DNA from: Pisaster brevispinus
Lineage: Eukaryota; Echinodermata; Asteroidea; Forcipulatida; Asteriidae
NCBI GenBank assembly: GCA_023634235.1
Contig: JAMKCF010000013.1
Location: 3,410,001 to 3,474,000 of the forward strand
Direction of reading: 5' to 3'
Length of the DNA: 64,000 bases
The position numbers and the translations under genes are program-made. Under the pieces are notes generated by a model. It made no database searches and was not told where the DNA came from. It saw only the letters and a program-made list of their open reading frames with translations. How positions within the stretch are numbered: position 1 is the first letter of the stretch; each line of letters starts with the position of its first letter. Of the stretch, positions 1 to 11,347 are shown piece after piece.

Positions 1-62
1 AACCAAAAGACTGGGTCGACAAACGACTCACTTTGCTTGATTGCATCACAAATGGTTCAATA

Positions 63-213
63 CTTCCACACTCTTTTCCTCTTGTACAGAAGTACTTCCC
101 TAAAATCCACAACAAGAATTCCTGAGATTTCCAGAACACATTGAAGACACAATAGGAAGGGGGTACACAATGCCACATATCCAGCACCAAAAGAACGTAC
201 TTAATATACTGAA
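63..213 (-). repeat. Dispersed repeat family R1, copy 1
   Basis: In reverse orientation this matches the R1 copy at 46089-46290. Shared landmarks in order are GGTGCT, a G/C-rich GTACCCCC stretch, TATTGTGTCTTCAATGTG, TCTCAGGAATTC, a G-run before TACTTC, and GTACAAGAGGAAA. Further copies lie near 430, 1112 and 7160. No coding capacity is visible and the element class is unknown. Confidence 0.65.
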
Positions 214-429
214 AAGTAACGAACTATGGTGTCACAAGAAGGAACTGTCTTTGTTCACCTTAACTATGCTTTAACTCAAATTCCTGCATATGCAAATGGT
301 AGGGTAATGCTAGGGCGTTGACGCACATCACAGGTCCTACCAGTTCATTTCCTTTGTGTTTATGCTTAATTTTAGACAGGCTATTTTGGTTAATGAAAAA
401 GCTGTTTTTTTCTCGCCCGGAAAGAGAAA

Positions 430-631
430 GAAAATTCTGTACACCTGGTGCTCGATATACGGGGCATGGTGTGCCCCTCCTATTGTGTCTTCATTATGTG
501 CATGGAACCTTAGGACATTTTAAGAGTATTTATGTAGGGTGGGGGGCTTCTAAACAAGAGGGTACTGTGCCAAAGTGGGAACATGGGGGCTTGAATTCCC
601 TCTGCCCCATATCGGGCAAGGTTTAGAAAAA
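430..631 (+). repeat. Dispersed repeat family R1, copy 2
   Basis: Same orientation as the 46089 copy: GGGCATGGTGTGCCCCTCC, then ATTGTGTCTTCATTATGTGC, a G-run, AACAAGAGGGTACTGTG, and the ending CCCTCTGCCCCATATCGGGC. It is inverted relative to copy 1, only about 220 bp away. Confidence 0.7.
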
Positions 632-1111
632 TCCTAAGGGACTCGGTATGAGCGAAGGAGGAAAGACCTACATATACGTTTTGAAGGGTGCATTATAGGA
701 TCGAGAGCGAGCCGTTAGCTCTGATTTAATTTAACAGTGGCCAAGAAATTATGATCAAGATATGGGTAGAATTTCTCAAAGGGCTGGGCGATAGCCTAGA
801 GAACTTAAGCCTGATACGACCTTATGGAAAGTTGTATGTCTTGGATCTGAAATTCAGTCGAGGACGCGTTGTGCGTGAAGGCAGTGTGACCCAAGTTTGT
901 GACACACGGAGTGCAAGTGTATAGAAGCTAATACATTTTTACGACTCGCATTCTTGCAAACCCCGTAAAATGTGTCGAGCGCCCTCATCGACGGATAAAT
1001 ATATATACATATATATATATTTTTTGCATTATTGACTGCTTGTGTCATGTTCGTTTTAAAACCAATCCACGGTGGTAACATAATTTCAGGGATTTCTAAG
1101 GCATTTACACT

Positions 1112-1300
1112 CACATACCATGCCCGATATCACCCCAAAATGTTGCCATAAGACACTATTTTCCTCTTGTTTTTTGTACAGAAGCACCCCCTTAAATCAT
1201 CTAGATAATTCCTAAGAATCAAAGCACACAATGAAGACACTACGGGGGTGGGGTGGAGGTTGTTACCACAACGACCAATATCAAGCACCAAACGCGCACC
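1112..1300 (-). repeat. Dispersed repeat family R1, copy 3
   Basis: Reverse-orientation copy. It begins with GCCCGATATCACCCC (the complement of the family's conserved end) and continues through TTTTCCTCTTGT and GTACAGAAGCACCCCC to the ACACAATGAAGACACTA segment and an AGCACCAAA end. Confidence 0.65.
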
Positions 1301-2264
1301 CCTACCCCCCTCCCGGCAGCCTCTATCTCTACCACACCCCCAGCTCCCTCTACGCTTTCCGATTTCATGGCTAAAAGGCTATGTCTTCGTATATTGCAAG
1401 CCGTTGTGGCAGGAGATGCTGCCCCTCGGAGATTCTGCCCCCCCCCCCCGGACGGCGAATTGTGTATAAATTGTGACTGATGGCGCCCTCTTTTGAATCA
1501 ACTTCCTCAGCCCATGTACCACACAAAGGGTACACGTACACCAGGGAACAAAATCCCCCGTGACACCAGTTCGCAAAGTCCCCGTTGATTTTGTATAAGG
1601 GTATTAAACAAATGACTTGAAGGAGTAAATTCATTTGCATTCCCCCAATTCCCATACCACTATTCCCTCCCATTCCCATCCAATCTTCCCCCGCTTTCCT
1701 TACTACTTGTCCCTCCCACTATACCAAAGCCCTTCTCCTCTCACTTTCCGTACTCTTCAACACTCGACCACCTTCCCCTCTCTTCAACTATTTTCTTATT
1801 TACTACTAACCCTCCCCTCCTTTCCCTACACCACACCCAACCCCTTTCCACAATTCAATTCCTTCTGATTATTACACCCTGCCCCATCTTATCAAATTTG
1901 CATTCTTGTTTTAAATCTCGTGATGTAATTGCCAATGGACACCTGAGGTAGGTTTTGTAAATGTTTCTTTATATTTCTAAAGTTTTTGTTATAAAAACAT
2001 TCAATACATTAAAGGCATTAATGACGGATATGCAATATCTAAACCCTGCAGCGCGGGACCCGCTTCGTTGCAACGTCCCTGTTTTCAGACCATGCTGACA
2101 ATTTTTATTTTATTTAGGAGGGTTTGTTTTGCTTTTTTTTCCTCAAGAATTGTTGTTATGCCCCGCGGTTGGCGAAGCCACCGAAGGGGCATACTGTTTC
2201 CGACATGTCCTTCCTGTGTGTGTGGGTGTGTGTGCCCTTACATATGCCAACTTACGGGGTACTT

Positions 2265-2600
2265 TTAACAATGGAACAATGGACCCCACAAGGCAATTTC
2301 AATAGGAACAATAGGGCCCCACAAGGGAATTCTTTAGAAAAGGGAACAATAGAACAACAATAGCAGTACCCCACAAACCGGATCCGTAAGGTGGTGTGGG
2401 TGAGTTTGTTTTCACATTCAAACCGGGGACCTATAACAAAAGAGGACAATAGGGTCCCCGGTTGGGTTAAGGTCCCCAGTTGGAAATTGTGTACAAAACC
2501 AATGGGAGCTGTTGCCAAAAAGTTAAAGTCCAAACAAAAGAGGGACAATAGGAGGTCCCCGATTGGAGGTGTTTACACACTTGTGTGTGTGTGTGTGTGT
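2265..2600 (+). repeat. Dispersed repeat family R2, copy 1 (internally repeated)
   Basis: It contains repeated AACAATAGGGYCCC-like segments with CCCCACAAGG, and GGTCCCCAGTTGGAAATTGTGTACAAAACCAATGGGA-type sequence, shared with copies at 60905-61140 and, inverted, at 18175-18480 and 19665-19880. A (TG)n run of about 20 bp follows at 2582-2601. The open frame crossing it (2391-2723) is repeat-derived. Confidence 0.6.
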
Positions 2601-3009
2601 GCTTGCATGCAAATTGTAACTCAAGGAGGACTCAAATGTCAACTCAAAACTTGGTGTTTGGATTGGTCATGGGATTCTCCCCAGAAGCCTGTCGTTATTG
2701 ATACCCCTTTGGTCAAAGGTTGAGTTCATTATGGCTAAAACAACAAATTTTTGTTGGATTGATAACTTGAGATGGACTTTGCATATTAATTGCAACTTGG
2801 TTTGTGGATTGGTCTTTGGGTCCCTCAAAAGTTTAGTGTTTGTGTACCCCCCAGTCAAATGTCAAGGTCATTATAGCTAAAACAAAAGAAATGCTGTCTG
2901 AGCAATACCTCGACTAGGACTTGTCATATCAACTCCAAACCTTGTTTGAAGGACATGGCATATTATCTCCAAACTTGGTGTGTTGCCACTTTCATGTATG
3001 GGGACCCCC

Positions 3010-3465
3010 ACCGTCCCCACCACTTCATCCCATCCCACCCCATGAAACCTCTTCCCCACCCCTCCTCCCCACCCAGCATCTTCTCCTACCCCTCCTCTTC
3101 CAACCCAACCCTCCCCACCCCTTCCCCCACCCCTTCCCCCACCCCTTCCCCACCCCTTCCCCACCCTTCCCCACCCATCCTTCCCTTCTTGCACCTCCCC
3201 ACCCTCTTCCCCCACCCCCTTCCAACCCAATCCTCCCCTCCCCCACCCCTTCCCCACCCATTGTTCCCTTCTTCTACCTTCCCACCCTCTTCCCCCTCCC
3301 CTCCCCTTCCAAACCAACCTTCACCACCCCTTTTCCCACCCCTTCCCCACCCATCCTCCCCTTTTCACCTGATACCCACCCTCTTTCCCCACCCCTCCTC
3401 CCCCTTCCCTCACCCATCCTTCATCCCACCCTTCCTTCCCAGCCTTCTACCCGGACCCACTTGAC
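3010..3465. repeat. Pyrimidine-rich (C/T) low-complexity tract
   Basis: About 450 bp is almost purely C, T and A on the plus strand, built from CCCCACCCCTTCCCC-like units, with direct repetition of CACCCCTTCCCC at 3117-3165. The minus strand is a run of GGGG blocks and could form G-quadruplexes. Overlapping open frames on both strands arise only because stop codons are rare in such sequence. Confidence 0.85.
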
Positions 3466-3514
3466 AATGATTACACCTTTAAAAAATGTTATGTAAAAAT
3501 AGTAGAAATGATGG

Positions 3515-3527
3515 TGGGGGGGGGGGG
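3515..3527 (+). repeat. Poly-G run
   Basis: A homopolymer of about 13 G, 50 bp after the pyrimidine-rich tract. Its exact length may be affected by sequencing. Confidence 0.8.
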
Positions 3528-4194
3528 TTTGTAGTATGTATGAGTACACATCTTCAGCCATTGGTCCTTCCCCACCCACATGACACAGTATCCACAAGCA
3601 TTGCACACGCTGGCTAAGATTGTTTGTGAAAAAAACCCACTGGGTTCTACATGTTTTACATGTATTTTAACTTAGGAACACTGTTTGCTTCAAAATGACG
3701 TCCCAGTGATAATTTTAAAAGGACTTGGCATATGAACTGGTGTGTGGCTTGGTCTCGGGATACAGACACCTCCTATTTTTAGACCAAATAGGTCAATTGT
3801 TGTGAAACGGACTGGCTTGCGGGGCATTTGTGTTTACCAAACACGACTTTTCTTGTTATTATAAGTGCGCTGTTGACGTGTCAACGTATTGCCTGGGTAA
3901 TTTAAACTTAATTAACTAAGTTTTATTATTTGGTTCATCTACCATTGACAAACTGTTTTTGAACACGCAGGATGGGTTTTATTCTGCCCTTCTAACCAAA
4001 TCACTGACCCATGTTGACTGACACCCCTCTAGGACGTGTGGCATGGTCCAGTTTAGGATATCATGGCATGTGAGCTGACCAGTGTGTACGATGTGGTTCA
4101 CACAAGGGAAACATTAAAATATGTCAGAAGTGCTGAATAGAGCATTTTAGGAAAGCAATAAAACAAAATTAAAAAAACCCAACCCAAAACGCTG

Positions 4195-4199
<5 letters not shown>

Positions 4200-4231
<32 letters not shown>
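4200..4231 (+). repeat. Poly-A run
   Basis: A run of about 32 A after AAAATTAAAAAAACCC. It could be the tail of an inserted retroelement, but no flanking duplication was found. Confidence 0.8.
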
Positions 4232-4234
<3 letters not shown>

Positions 4235-5254
4235 AAAACCAATACCACTTCAGTTATCGATTTTTTTTTATTAAACTACTGTGTTCATAACATTTTCGTA
4301 GAGAGATCTTGACAATAGTTATTTCATTTTGTGCATCAACTTTATAAGATGGCAGTAGAACTTTAAGAAGTTAACCTATATAACAACTTCTCTTTGAATT
4401 AAATTAAAAGATGAGACCCTTAGCAGGTTAAGCCCCCAAAATTGCTGAGCACACACACACAAAAATGCTTACCAAAATAAGATTACCTGTTAAAAATACC
4501 ATTTTATATATACATGTAAAGTTACCCTTCTTAGTTGTGATTTGCAGACAAATGTGCTGAGTAAAATTTTCTGAACTTTCTGAACTCGGGCCCAGATGAT
4601 GATGATGAATGTGGCTATTTGATTCTCATTGTCGTTAAAACTCACCTTTTCCCAAATTAAACAAGCTATAACTAATGATAATAAAGTCTGGCTGGTGACT
4701 GCTGATTGCGCCGCACTTTGAATCAATGTCCAATTTAATGACCGTCACCAAGTTAAAGGTGCTGCTTAGGAGCTGACAATAATTATAGCCGCAGATGGCG
4801 TTCATGTTTTGTGTGAAACACCATTCTGAAATAACAAACCTTAAAACATTTGGGCTTAAACCGTTGTGTGAGTCAGGAGAAGATAGTGAACAATTACGCA
4901 CAGTTTTCGGCATTTAGGCACTTGACGAAATTTGACGGAAATGTTCACTATGGCATTGTTTGATTGTATGATAGTTTACTCTTTATAACATTAAACAAAA
5001 GTGTTTTCTCTTTAATTGTAATAAACTATTCTCCGAGGTGACCAAGTATAACCCGTTGACTTGTCTGGAATGTAGATTAAAAAAAACCAAAAACCAGCCA
5101 ACCCAATCGCGATCTCTTAATGATATTGAAGTCTGTGACTTTATGTATTTGTTCTCTTCTACTGAGTGCAGATACCAAACTATACAATCAACCTCACCGT
5201 GCCCTCCTCCTCCCAAGAACGTTACAGCATGGTTACATTTGTACTAAGCAGCTA

Positions 5255-5490
5255 AGCACAACATTATTTATTTATTTGTATTTATTTATTGATTACCAAC
5301 AGCGGTTAACCGCCACTTACAGGTATCATCAATAAAGAAATAATAAAAAAAGTAATAAGAAAGCACTGAAAACATTAAATAAAAATAAATATACAAAATA
5401 TTGAAGAAAACCATAACAATTTAAACGGCGTACAAATAATATATATATAAAAACAAAATAAATAAATAAAAATAAACATGTAAGTAATTC
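5255..5490. repeat. AT-rich simple sequence
   Basis: TTTATTTATTTG-type repeats at the left, then AATAAA and TATATATA stretches. No gene is seen. Confidence 0.6.
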
Positions 5491-6010
5491 AATAATATGC
5501 AAATCAACCTTTAAAAAGTACAAGAAGACCCACATCAATAATCAGAAAAGAAAAAAAAACCCGGATATGAAACATACAAATACATAAATACATGCTCATG
5601 GGATTGAAATTAGCTAATCAGCTAGAAAACATCTATAAATATCACTTAAATGCTTAACGCTTCGCAAACTGTAGGTTACCAGCCAGCATACAATGTCACA
5701 TGTAGGTCTACCATTTGTGACTGGTGTCCTGCTCATTAGTTTGCATAAAATAAGTAATATTATTATTTTCAGCTTAAAAATAAGCAATAATCTTATTTCT
5801 GCTTACGCAGCTCAATGAAAATGGGCCCTGTCAATCTTACTATGACAGCGTGGATTGTTTGCTTATTTAAAAATGTGCTTTTGTATCAGTTACCCCCAAA
5901 CTTCATGACTGTGATTTCAGTTTTTATAGAAAACTGTTGAAATCCACCTCGGGATACGTACATGTATAAAAGCGCCCTCTTGCGATATGGATCACTCCCT
6001 TACCCCCCCA

Positions 6011-6045
6011 CTGATCTCTATTATACTCAGTATAATAGAGATCAG
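6011..6045. repeat. Perfect 35-bp palindrome beside a C-run
   Basis: Two 17-bp arms, CTGATCTCTATTATACT and its exact reverse complement, are separated by a single C. A run of about 15 C follows within 3 bp. The structure could extrude as a cruciform. It is too tight for a microRNA hairpin because there is no usable loop. Confidence 0.9.
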
Positions 6046-6347
6046 GTCCCCCCCCCCCCCCCACGCTCACACATCTGCTTGGGTCTGGTCCTATATTTTT
6101 GATAAGACTCCATGCAGAGGACTCAGTTATATCGGTTTGAAATAATTATCTAAAATTCTGCTCATAAGTTGTTTATGTTAAACTATGAAGAGATCATCAC
6201 CTCTCTAGATCGAATCGCACAGTGTCAGGTGTAGAGGTTTAAAGGAATTTGACATCAGGATTAATTAATCGGAAAAGGTATATTTTTTAATTTTATGCTT
6301 TTAAAAGTGTAAGATAAAATAATTTGCTTTGAAAATGTTGTCATTAA

Positions 6348-6712
6348 AGGTATTATAAAGGATTGGTTATGGTTAAAAAAACCTTTGTTTAATTTTAGTC
6401 TGAAAGCTCACTGATTATGAAGCTCATACTTTAACAATTTTTTTTCTGTGAAATATTTCCCTCTGAAATGAAATCATATTCGAGAAAACTGTATCTGAAA
6501 ACCTAAAGACACGCAACAGCTGATTTCGGTTGTTACAACCCAAACTAAGGACAATGTATTTACATTATTTCCTTCCGACTCACACAACGGATTATAAGAC
6601 CAAATTTTCACAGGTTTGTTATTTCTTGTGAATGGTTGATCACACACAACATGCATGAACACTGTCTGCGAGAATGTTGTCTGCTCTACCAATCCTGTAT
6701 AATACCTTTAAA
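6348..6712. mobile_element. Non-autonomous inverted-repeat element, family M1
   Basis: The ends are inverted: TAAAGGTATTATAAAGGATTGGT on the left, and ACCAATCCTGTATAATACCTTTAA on the right (each shown only as the matching edge). Related copies lie at 26139-26478 and 41945-42256. Shared internal landmarks are a TTTCGGTTGTTACAACC palindrome, CACACAACGGATTA and CACAGGTTTGTTATTTC. No transposase is encoded. Confidence 0.75.
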
Positions 6713-7159
6713 AGTATAAGTTGAAATAATTCGCTTTGAAAATTTTCCATCAAAGTTAGTACAGTTTATATAAGACAATTTTTTTTGATTCTGACTATAA
6801 TTCGTAGTTTATTTTAAGAACGTTCTTTTTATAAAAAAGATCTATCTTGCCTTTAGGGAAGTCAAACAGATCAACTTCTCTAAAGTCGTCGATGGTGGCG
6901 CTAAACTATACAACGGGTTCACACCACGTCCCAGTTAACGGCTCTGGGCTCTACATTAAAGACAACATCAATTTAATTTCAATTACACACACAAATAACA
7001 TTTTAAACAATGTTAAGTTATATTTTTTATCCTTACGGATCATCGTATTTCTGGGTTCACGTGGTGGTAGTTCTCTGCATGATAATATTAACACACTAAA
7101 ACGCAAGAACCTTGCGTCATAGGCCACGCCCGTTATATGACAGAGGGCCCCCTCTAATA

Positions 7160-7352
7160 CTTTAACACACTATTTTCCTCTAGTAAAAAGAAACCCCACC
7201 CCCCCAAAAAAAAAGAAAAGAAAAAGAAAACAAAGAAAACCCCAACAATTCACAGAATTGCTGAGATTCCCAGAACACAGTGAATACACAATAGGAGAGG
7301 AGAGAGAGAGGGGGGGGGGGGTACAACATGCCACATACTGAGCACCAAATGT
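7160..7352 (-). repeat. Dispersed repeat family R1, copy 4
   Basis: Reverse-orientation copy with ACACTATTTTCCTCT, an A/C-rich replacement of the G-run region, AATTGCTGAGATTCCCAGAA, a GA-rich run ending in about 11 G, and ACATGCCACATACTGAGCAC. Confidence 0.65.
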
Positions 7353-7876
7353 TGCGTCATTAAAACATTGACTTGATTAATTTATCCCCAAATATTATGT
7401 TCCATCCACTGGCAACTTTTTTAAAGGCTTGCTATTCAAATGACATAACTTAGCAAGGAAGTAATCATGAATTTCAGTTATGTTTTTGGCAATGGCAACA
7501 ATTTTGCCACGTTCATTACAAAAGGCAGTATTTTTTTTAAAAATATGCTTTATGAACTTTTCATTTTTCGATGTTTATGAGGAATGTAAGGGGAACAGAC
7601 TTCCCATGCGTCCTGAACCGGAACAGTCTGTCTTTTCCACGGACCTGCTGTCAAAACTTTCAGTGTCATGTAATGGGAGAAGTGATACATTTTACAACAC
7701 AGCCAACAGATCAATTATTTGTTTTCTGCAAGAACGAGTGTCCAGGGAAAGAGAGCAGATGTCGACGAGAACGGAAAGCCGCAAACACAATTCCCAGGCC
7801 AAATGATAGTTTGTTAATCTACCCATTTAGTCATCGAGGTACCTATTGAAATCGTCCACTCTCATGTTTCCAGCAG

Positions 7877-8075
7877 TAGCGTGACACTTTATATAGTTCT
7901 GGTACGTTCCACTCGAACGATTACCTCTAATGTTTCATTTGATAGCGTGACTTTTTTAGATGATTCGGGTGTCTTCCATTCGACTCATCTCCTCTAGAGT
8001 TTCCTGTGACAACATGACTCTCTTCATCACTACATCCATCTCCCATTTCTGATGATGCTGTCCTTTGCAACATCC
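7877..8075. repeat. Imperfect 66-bp tandem repeat over the gene's 3' end
   Basis: TAGCGTGAC-like starts occur at 7877 and 7943, with a weaker third unit near 8009. Each continues to a TTCCACTCGAAC or TTCCATTCGACT segment and CCTCTAATGTTT or CCTCTAGAGTTT. The spacing is 66 bp, or 22 codons. The stop codon of the coiled-coil/Cys-His gene (7956-7958) falls inside the second unit, so the C-terminal residues are repeat-encoded. Confidence 0.7.
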
Positions 8076-8885
8076 ATCCGGGCGCCTCATTGACAGTGTA
8101 TTACAGCAGGGCCAGTAGAAATAGCCGGCATACTTCGTCTTGCGGAAGGTTTCGCCAGGCCCCGGTCTCCAGCGATGCCAAGAGCTTGGCGGTAGTCCCG
8201 GTAATGGGTGAAACTGACACTCGGTCCCCATAACCGAGTCGGCTGAGTAGGGTTGCTTGCACGAGAAACAAAGCATTTGGTGGTGATTGCTTTCGTCCGG
8301 TCTCAAGTTGACGGCAAAAAGAGTCTCCGCCAAGAAATTACTCTTTGACTTGAGTAGACGATTTTCTTCTTCGAGTTCCTTCAACCTCTGCTCCATCATC
8401 GTCAATTTACTGTTCTGAGATTTGCAGACTCCCCGTAACTCCAAGATCTTTTTGTTGAAGGATTTTGTGACCGACGCCCGGTTTTGCTCATCGTTTTTCG
8501 TTGCGATCATGAGCTGCTCAATACGATCTTGCATATCAGCATTCTCCAAGTTTGTTTCATCTCTTTTCTGCTTCATATCCGCAGCAACCGCCTCCGCTTC
8601 TTTCTGTCTTGTCTTCGCAATCACAAAGCCTTCTTTTACCGCTCGAATTTCCTCTGCTAAAGTTTCGGTTTTGGCCCTCAGGGTGTGAATCTCCTCTTGC
8701 GTGATTTCCCCAACCTTCTCCAAATTTCTCATCCTTTCGTCAGGTTGCTGAGTATGGCCACCCAAGGTTGAAGACCGCATCTGAAACGGTTGAGCAGTTG
8801 ACGTTTCATTGCGGGCTCCATCAACACTGACGTCTTTTAGAAACGCATCGCACGTATCCTCAACTGGATCGTTTCGCTTCGCCAT
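7956..8885 (-). CDS. Coiled-coil protein with C-terminal Cys/His cluster
   Basis: The frame encodes 309 aa. I chose the ATG at 8885 because its context (AGAATGGCG) is good and a TTTTTAG acceptor-like site lies just upstream. The frame stays open to an earlier ATG at 9005, whose extra 40 residues look non-coding. Residues about 60-205 are charged heptad-like sequence (KQKRDETNLENADMQDRIEQ region), predicting a long coiled coil. Residues about 220-295 hold a Cys/His cluster: CFSC, then CQFH, then WPCC, GCC and HH, arranged CxxC...CxxH...CC...C...HH, which could bind zinc. I do not recognise a named family. No intron is visible, so it may be a single-exon or retroposed gene. The 3' end lies in imperfect 66-bp tandem repeats. 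Confidence 0.75.
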   Translation of the reverse strand: MAKRNDPVEDTCDAFLKDVSVDGARNETSTAQPFQMRSSTLGGHTQQPDERMRNLEKVGEITQEEIHTLRAKTETLAEEIRAVKEGFVIAKTRQKEAEAVAADMKQKRDETNLENADMQDRIEQLMIATKNDEQNRASVTKSFNKKILELRGVCKSQNSKLTMMEQRLKELEEENRLLKSKSNFLAETLFAVNLRPDESNHHQMLCFSCKQPYSADSVMGTECQFHPLPGLPPSSWHRWRPGPGETFRKTKYAGYFYWPCCNTLSMRRPDGCCKGQHHQKWEMDVVMKRVMLSQETLEEMSRMEDTRII

Positions 8886-11347
8886 TCTAGCTAAAAAGTA
8901 GACATCAACATGTACCACTGTTCCTAGACGGGTAAAACCATACAAGCAATTTAAGAAAACTTCATAAAAAACCCGGGTGTTCTCGTTTGATGTAACAAAA
9001 AGCAAAACCAGTCATCGTGTAAACCCGGAAGAAAGGGCGTAAACGAATATAGTTTCGTCGAAAAGGGCCTAAATATTTTAACGTGCAAAATTGTGTTTAG
9101 AGAAAAGTGAGTGTGAAAGTTTGATCGGTTTTCTATCATTCAGAAGTCGTTATGATTGACCTTCAAACATAATGGGTTATGCTTATTAGATCGTTATTAC
9201 ATTTGTTTAGAAACTTTTTAAACTTTGAAGTAACATGAAGGTTAAATTTTACATGGGAACGGGAAAACACGTTTTTGGTGGGATCAAAACATAACAAACA
9301 CACACACACACACACACACAAATGCCATAGTTTGGGTCTGGAGTCATTTTTTGGCCTGTTACATGGAAATGACTACTTTAAGTGCAATTGTGCATGGAAC
9401 CATGCACTGTCCGTATTTTTGTCACTGGGGAATATCGTGGCAAACTTGATTCGATTCCTGCAACCAAGAACGGTGATTGATGGGGATATTCAGTTGATAT
9501 TTCTCATGAAGGTCTCTATACTGATACGACCTTTCTAAATTGAGCTTTAAGATTCAAGTAAATCTTTCCTATTTATAATTAGTACTACTGTATTTTGTTT
9601 TCTTTTTAGAGAAAACATTTAAGGGATAAGGGTAAAAAGAACACAGTGTCTCCTTACTGGACTCAATTCTCTGGGTTAGTTATTGTACAAAACAACTCAA
9701 GACTAGCGGATTCTATCGGCAGGTAAATGTGCAATAGGCCAGTCTTTAAGTCAATTAGTTTGCAACTTTGGATTACAGATTTGTAAGTTCTTCTGTAGAT
9801 ATAGTATATAGTTGTTTTATTGTCACATATACATAATTATATACAGTGAAATGCATTTTGGTTTTACGTTTCTAAAAACATTAAAATACCTCCCCAAAAA
9901 CTTAGTTACGCACTAAAAACACAATTCCTTACAAAAATATACATTAATACACAAAAGTATTACAAAATGGCAGCCCCGCAGTCACATGTATACAGTCACC
10001 TATTAATATTTTAAAATACCATCATTAAGAATACGAACAGCGGTCGGATAAACACTCTGCAATGTACGATTTGAACCAGATTTAATCGATCGATATCGGT
10101 TGTTTGAACGCATGGGCTGAAAGAAGTCATGTGCCCTGTGAAACTTGTCGTCTACAACGTATAGTGAGCTCTTTTTTCCTAACTCGAGAGAGATACAGAT
10201 TACCAAGTATGGGGAGTTGGCATCCAATAATCTTACTCGCAGTAAAAACGATCCGGCTAATATACGCTTCCTATCATTGGCTGCTGCATTGCCCTACCAA
10301 ACTACCATTGACTGTAAATCGGATGGGTTTGTACTGATTCATTGAATGCTAATGTTAACCATTAGTCACTGTGGTTCAATTGACCCAACTCAGAGGTTAC
10401 AATATACGACCATGGGCCTCGTGCCTATTTTCTTTCATTTCTCTATGTAATATATCATATTTAGTATTACATAAAGCTTAGTGTGCTGCACAAAGAAAAT
10501 AAAACATGTTCCCCTCTGTAAAGTTTGTCTGATGTACTCATGACATGTGCAGCAGACAAGACCACAGGGATTTGCCAACAATTTACCTCTATACATGCTC
10601 TTTATAACATGAACGTTGTTGTGAGGACTAGCTGCAAAACAAATAAACTGAAAGTAGAAGTGAGATTTGGGACCTTATAAGCAGAACCTCTTGATAACAG
10701 TCGTCCTCTTTACAACGAGGGTTGACTATATTATAGTTCTCGTCCAACACAAAACAAAATAACAAAATACTCACAGAAATAACTCTAAATTCGCCTTTCT
10801 CCCAATATGGCTGACGAGCTATAGTGGAATTTGTTCTAAAAACATCCATGGAGGTGAACTGGCTACGTCATTTGTACCTGCAAGCTTCCAAGCCGTGTAA
10901 AGTTGTATTGTACTGAACAATAGAGCAGATGGTTGGGCGCACAAGTCATTGAGTATTTATTGACTACTGCGGGGAAATTTTAGGGGATTGTCCCGTTGAC
11001 GTGTTAAAAATGATACAACACCGACAATAGACTGTGCAAGTCTCGCACGTATTCGAACACTGGGATCCGTTAAAGCGCGTGAGTTTGTTTCTTTCACGCG
11101 TTAAAGCAATGTACGTGGGACCACAGTGGTCCCAAAAATGTTTGAATACGCGCGAGACTTGCACGGTCTATACCTGAAAATGGGTTCTGACAATTACAAA
11201 AAGAAGAATTTGTAAAATGATTATTAAAAAAGCGTAATAAAATACAAATAAAAAGGAAATAAAAACCCAAACAAAACAATCCGGTTGCTTGATATTTCAG
11301 CAAAATATACTCAGATAAATATTTAAAATAGAGTGACCGCCAACACA
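8886..11347. other. Intergenic stretch without a supported gene
   Basis: It lies upstream of the minus-strand gene ending at 8885 and should contain its promoter, but I see no clear TATA box or defined upstream exon. It contains a (CA)n microsatellite at 9298-9320 and otherwise unique-looking AT-rich DNA. Open frames are short and unconvincing. Confidence 0.5.
9298..9320 (+). repeat. (CA)n microsatellite
   Basis: About 11 CA dinucleotides. Confidence 0.9.

Larger units (their letters stand above)
1..7955. other. Gene-poor, repeat-rich flank
   Basis: No exon or intact gene could be supported here on either strand. The stretch holds dispersed repeat copies (near 63, 430, 1112, 2265 and 7160), a pyrimidine-rich low-complexity block (3010-3465), a poly-A run (4200-4231), AT-rich simple sequence (5255-5490), fragments of inverted-repeat elements (4800-4915, 5670-5832, 6348-6712) and a perfect palindrome at 6011. 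The open frames seen are short, low in complexity or inside repeats. Confidence 0.6.

Noticed and set aside
2877..3496. Open frames of 146-191 codons on both strands
   Set aside because: They exist only because the C/T-rich tract lacks stop codons. The peptides are Pro/Ser or Gly/Arg low-complexity.
6011..6045. microRNA precursor
   Set aside because: The arms are separated by only one base, so no loop can form, and there are no flanking stem features.
7480..7849. Two overlapping plus frames (92 and 108 codons) with several cysteines
   Set aside because: The frames overlap each other, and neither shows a domain, repeat of motifs or splice signals.
8886..9005. Upstream extension of the coiled-coil gene to the ATG at 9005
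   Set aside because: The added residues lack the charged composition of the protein, the internal ATG has a better context, and an acceptor-like site lies between them.
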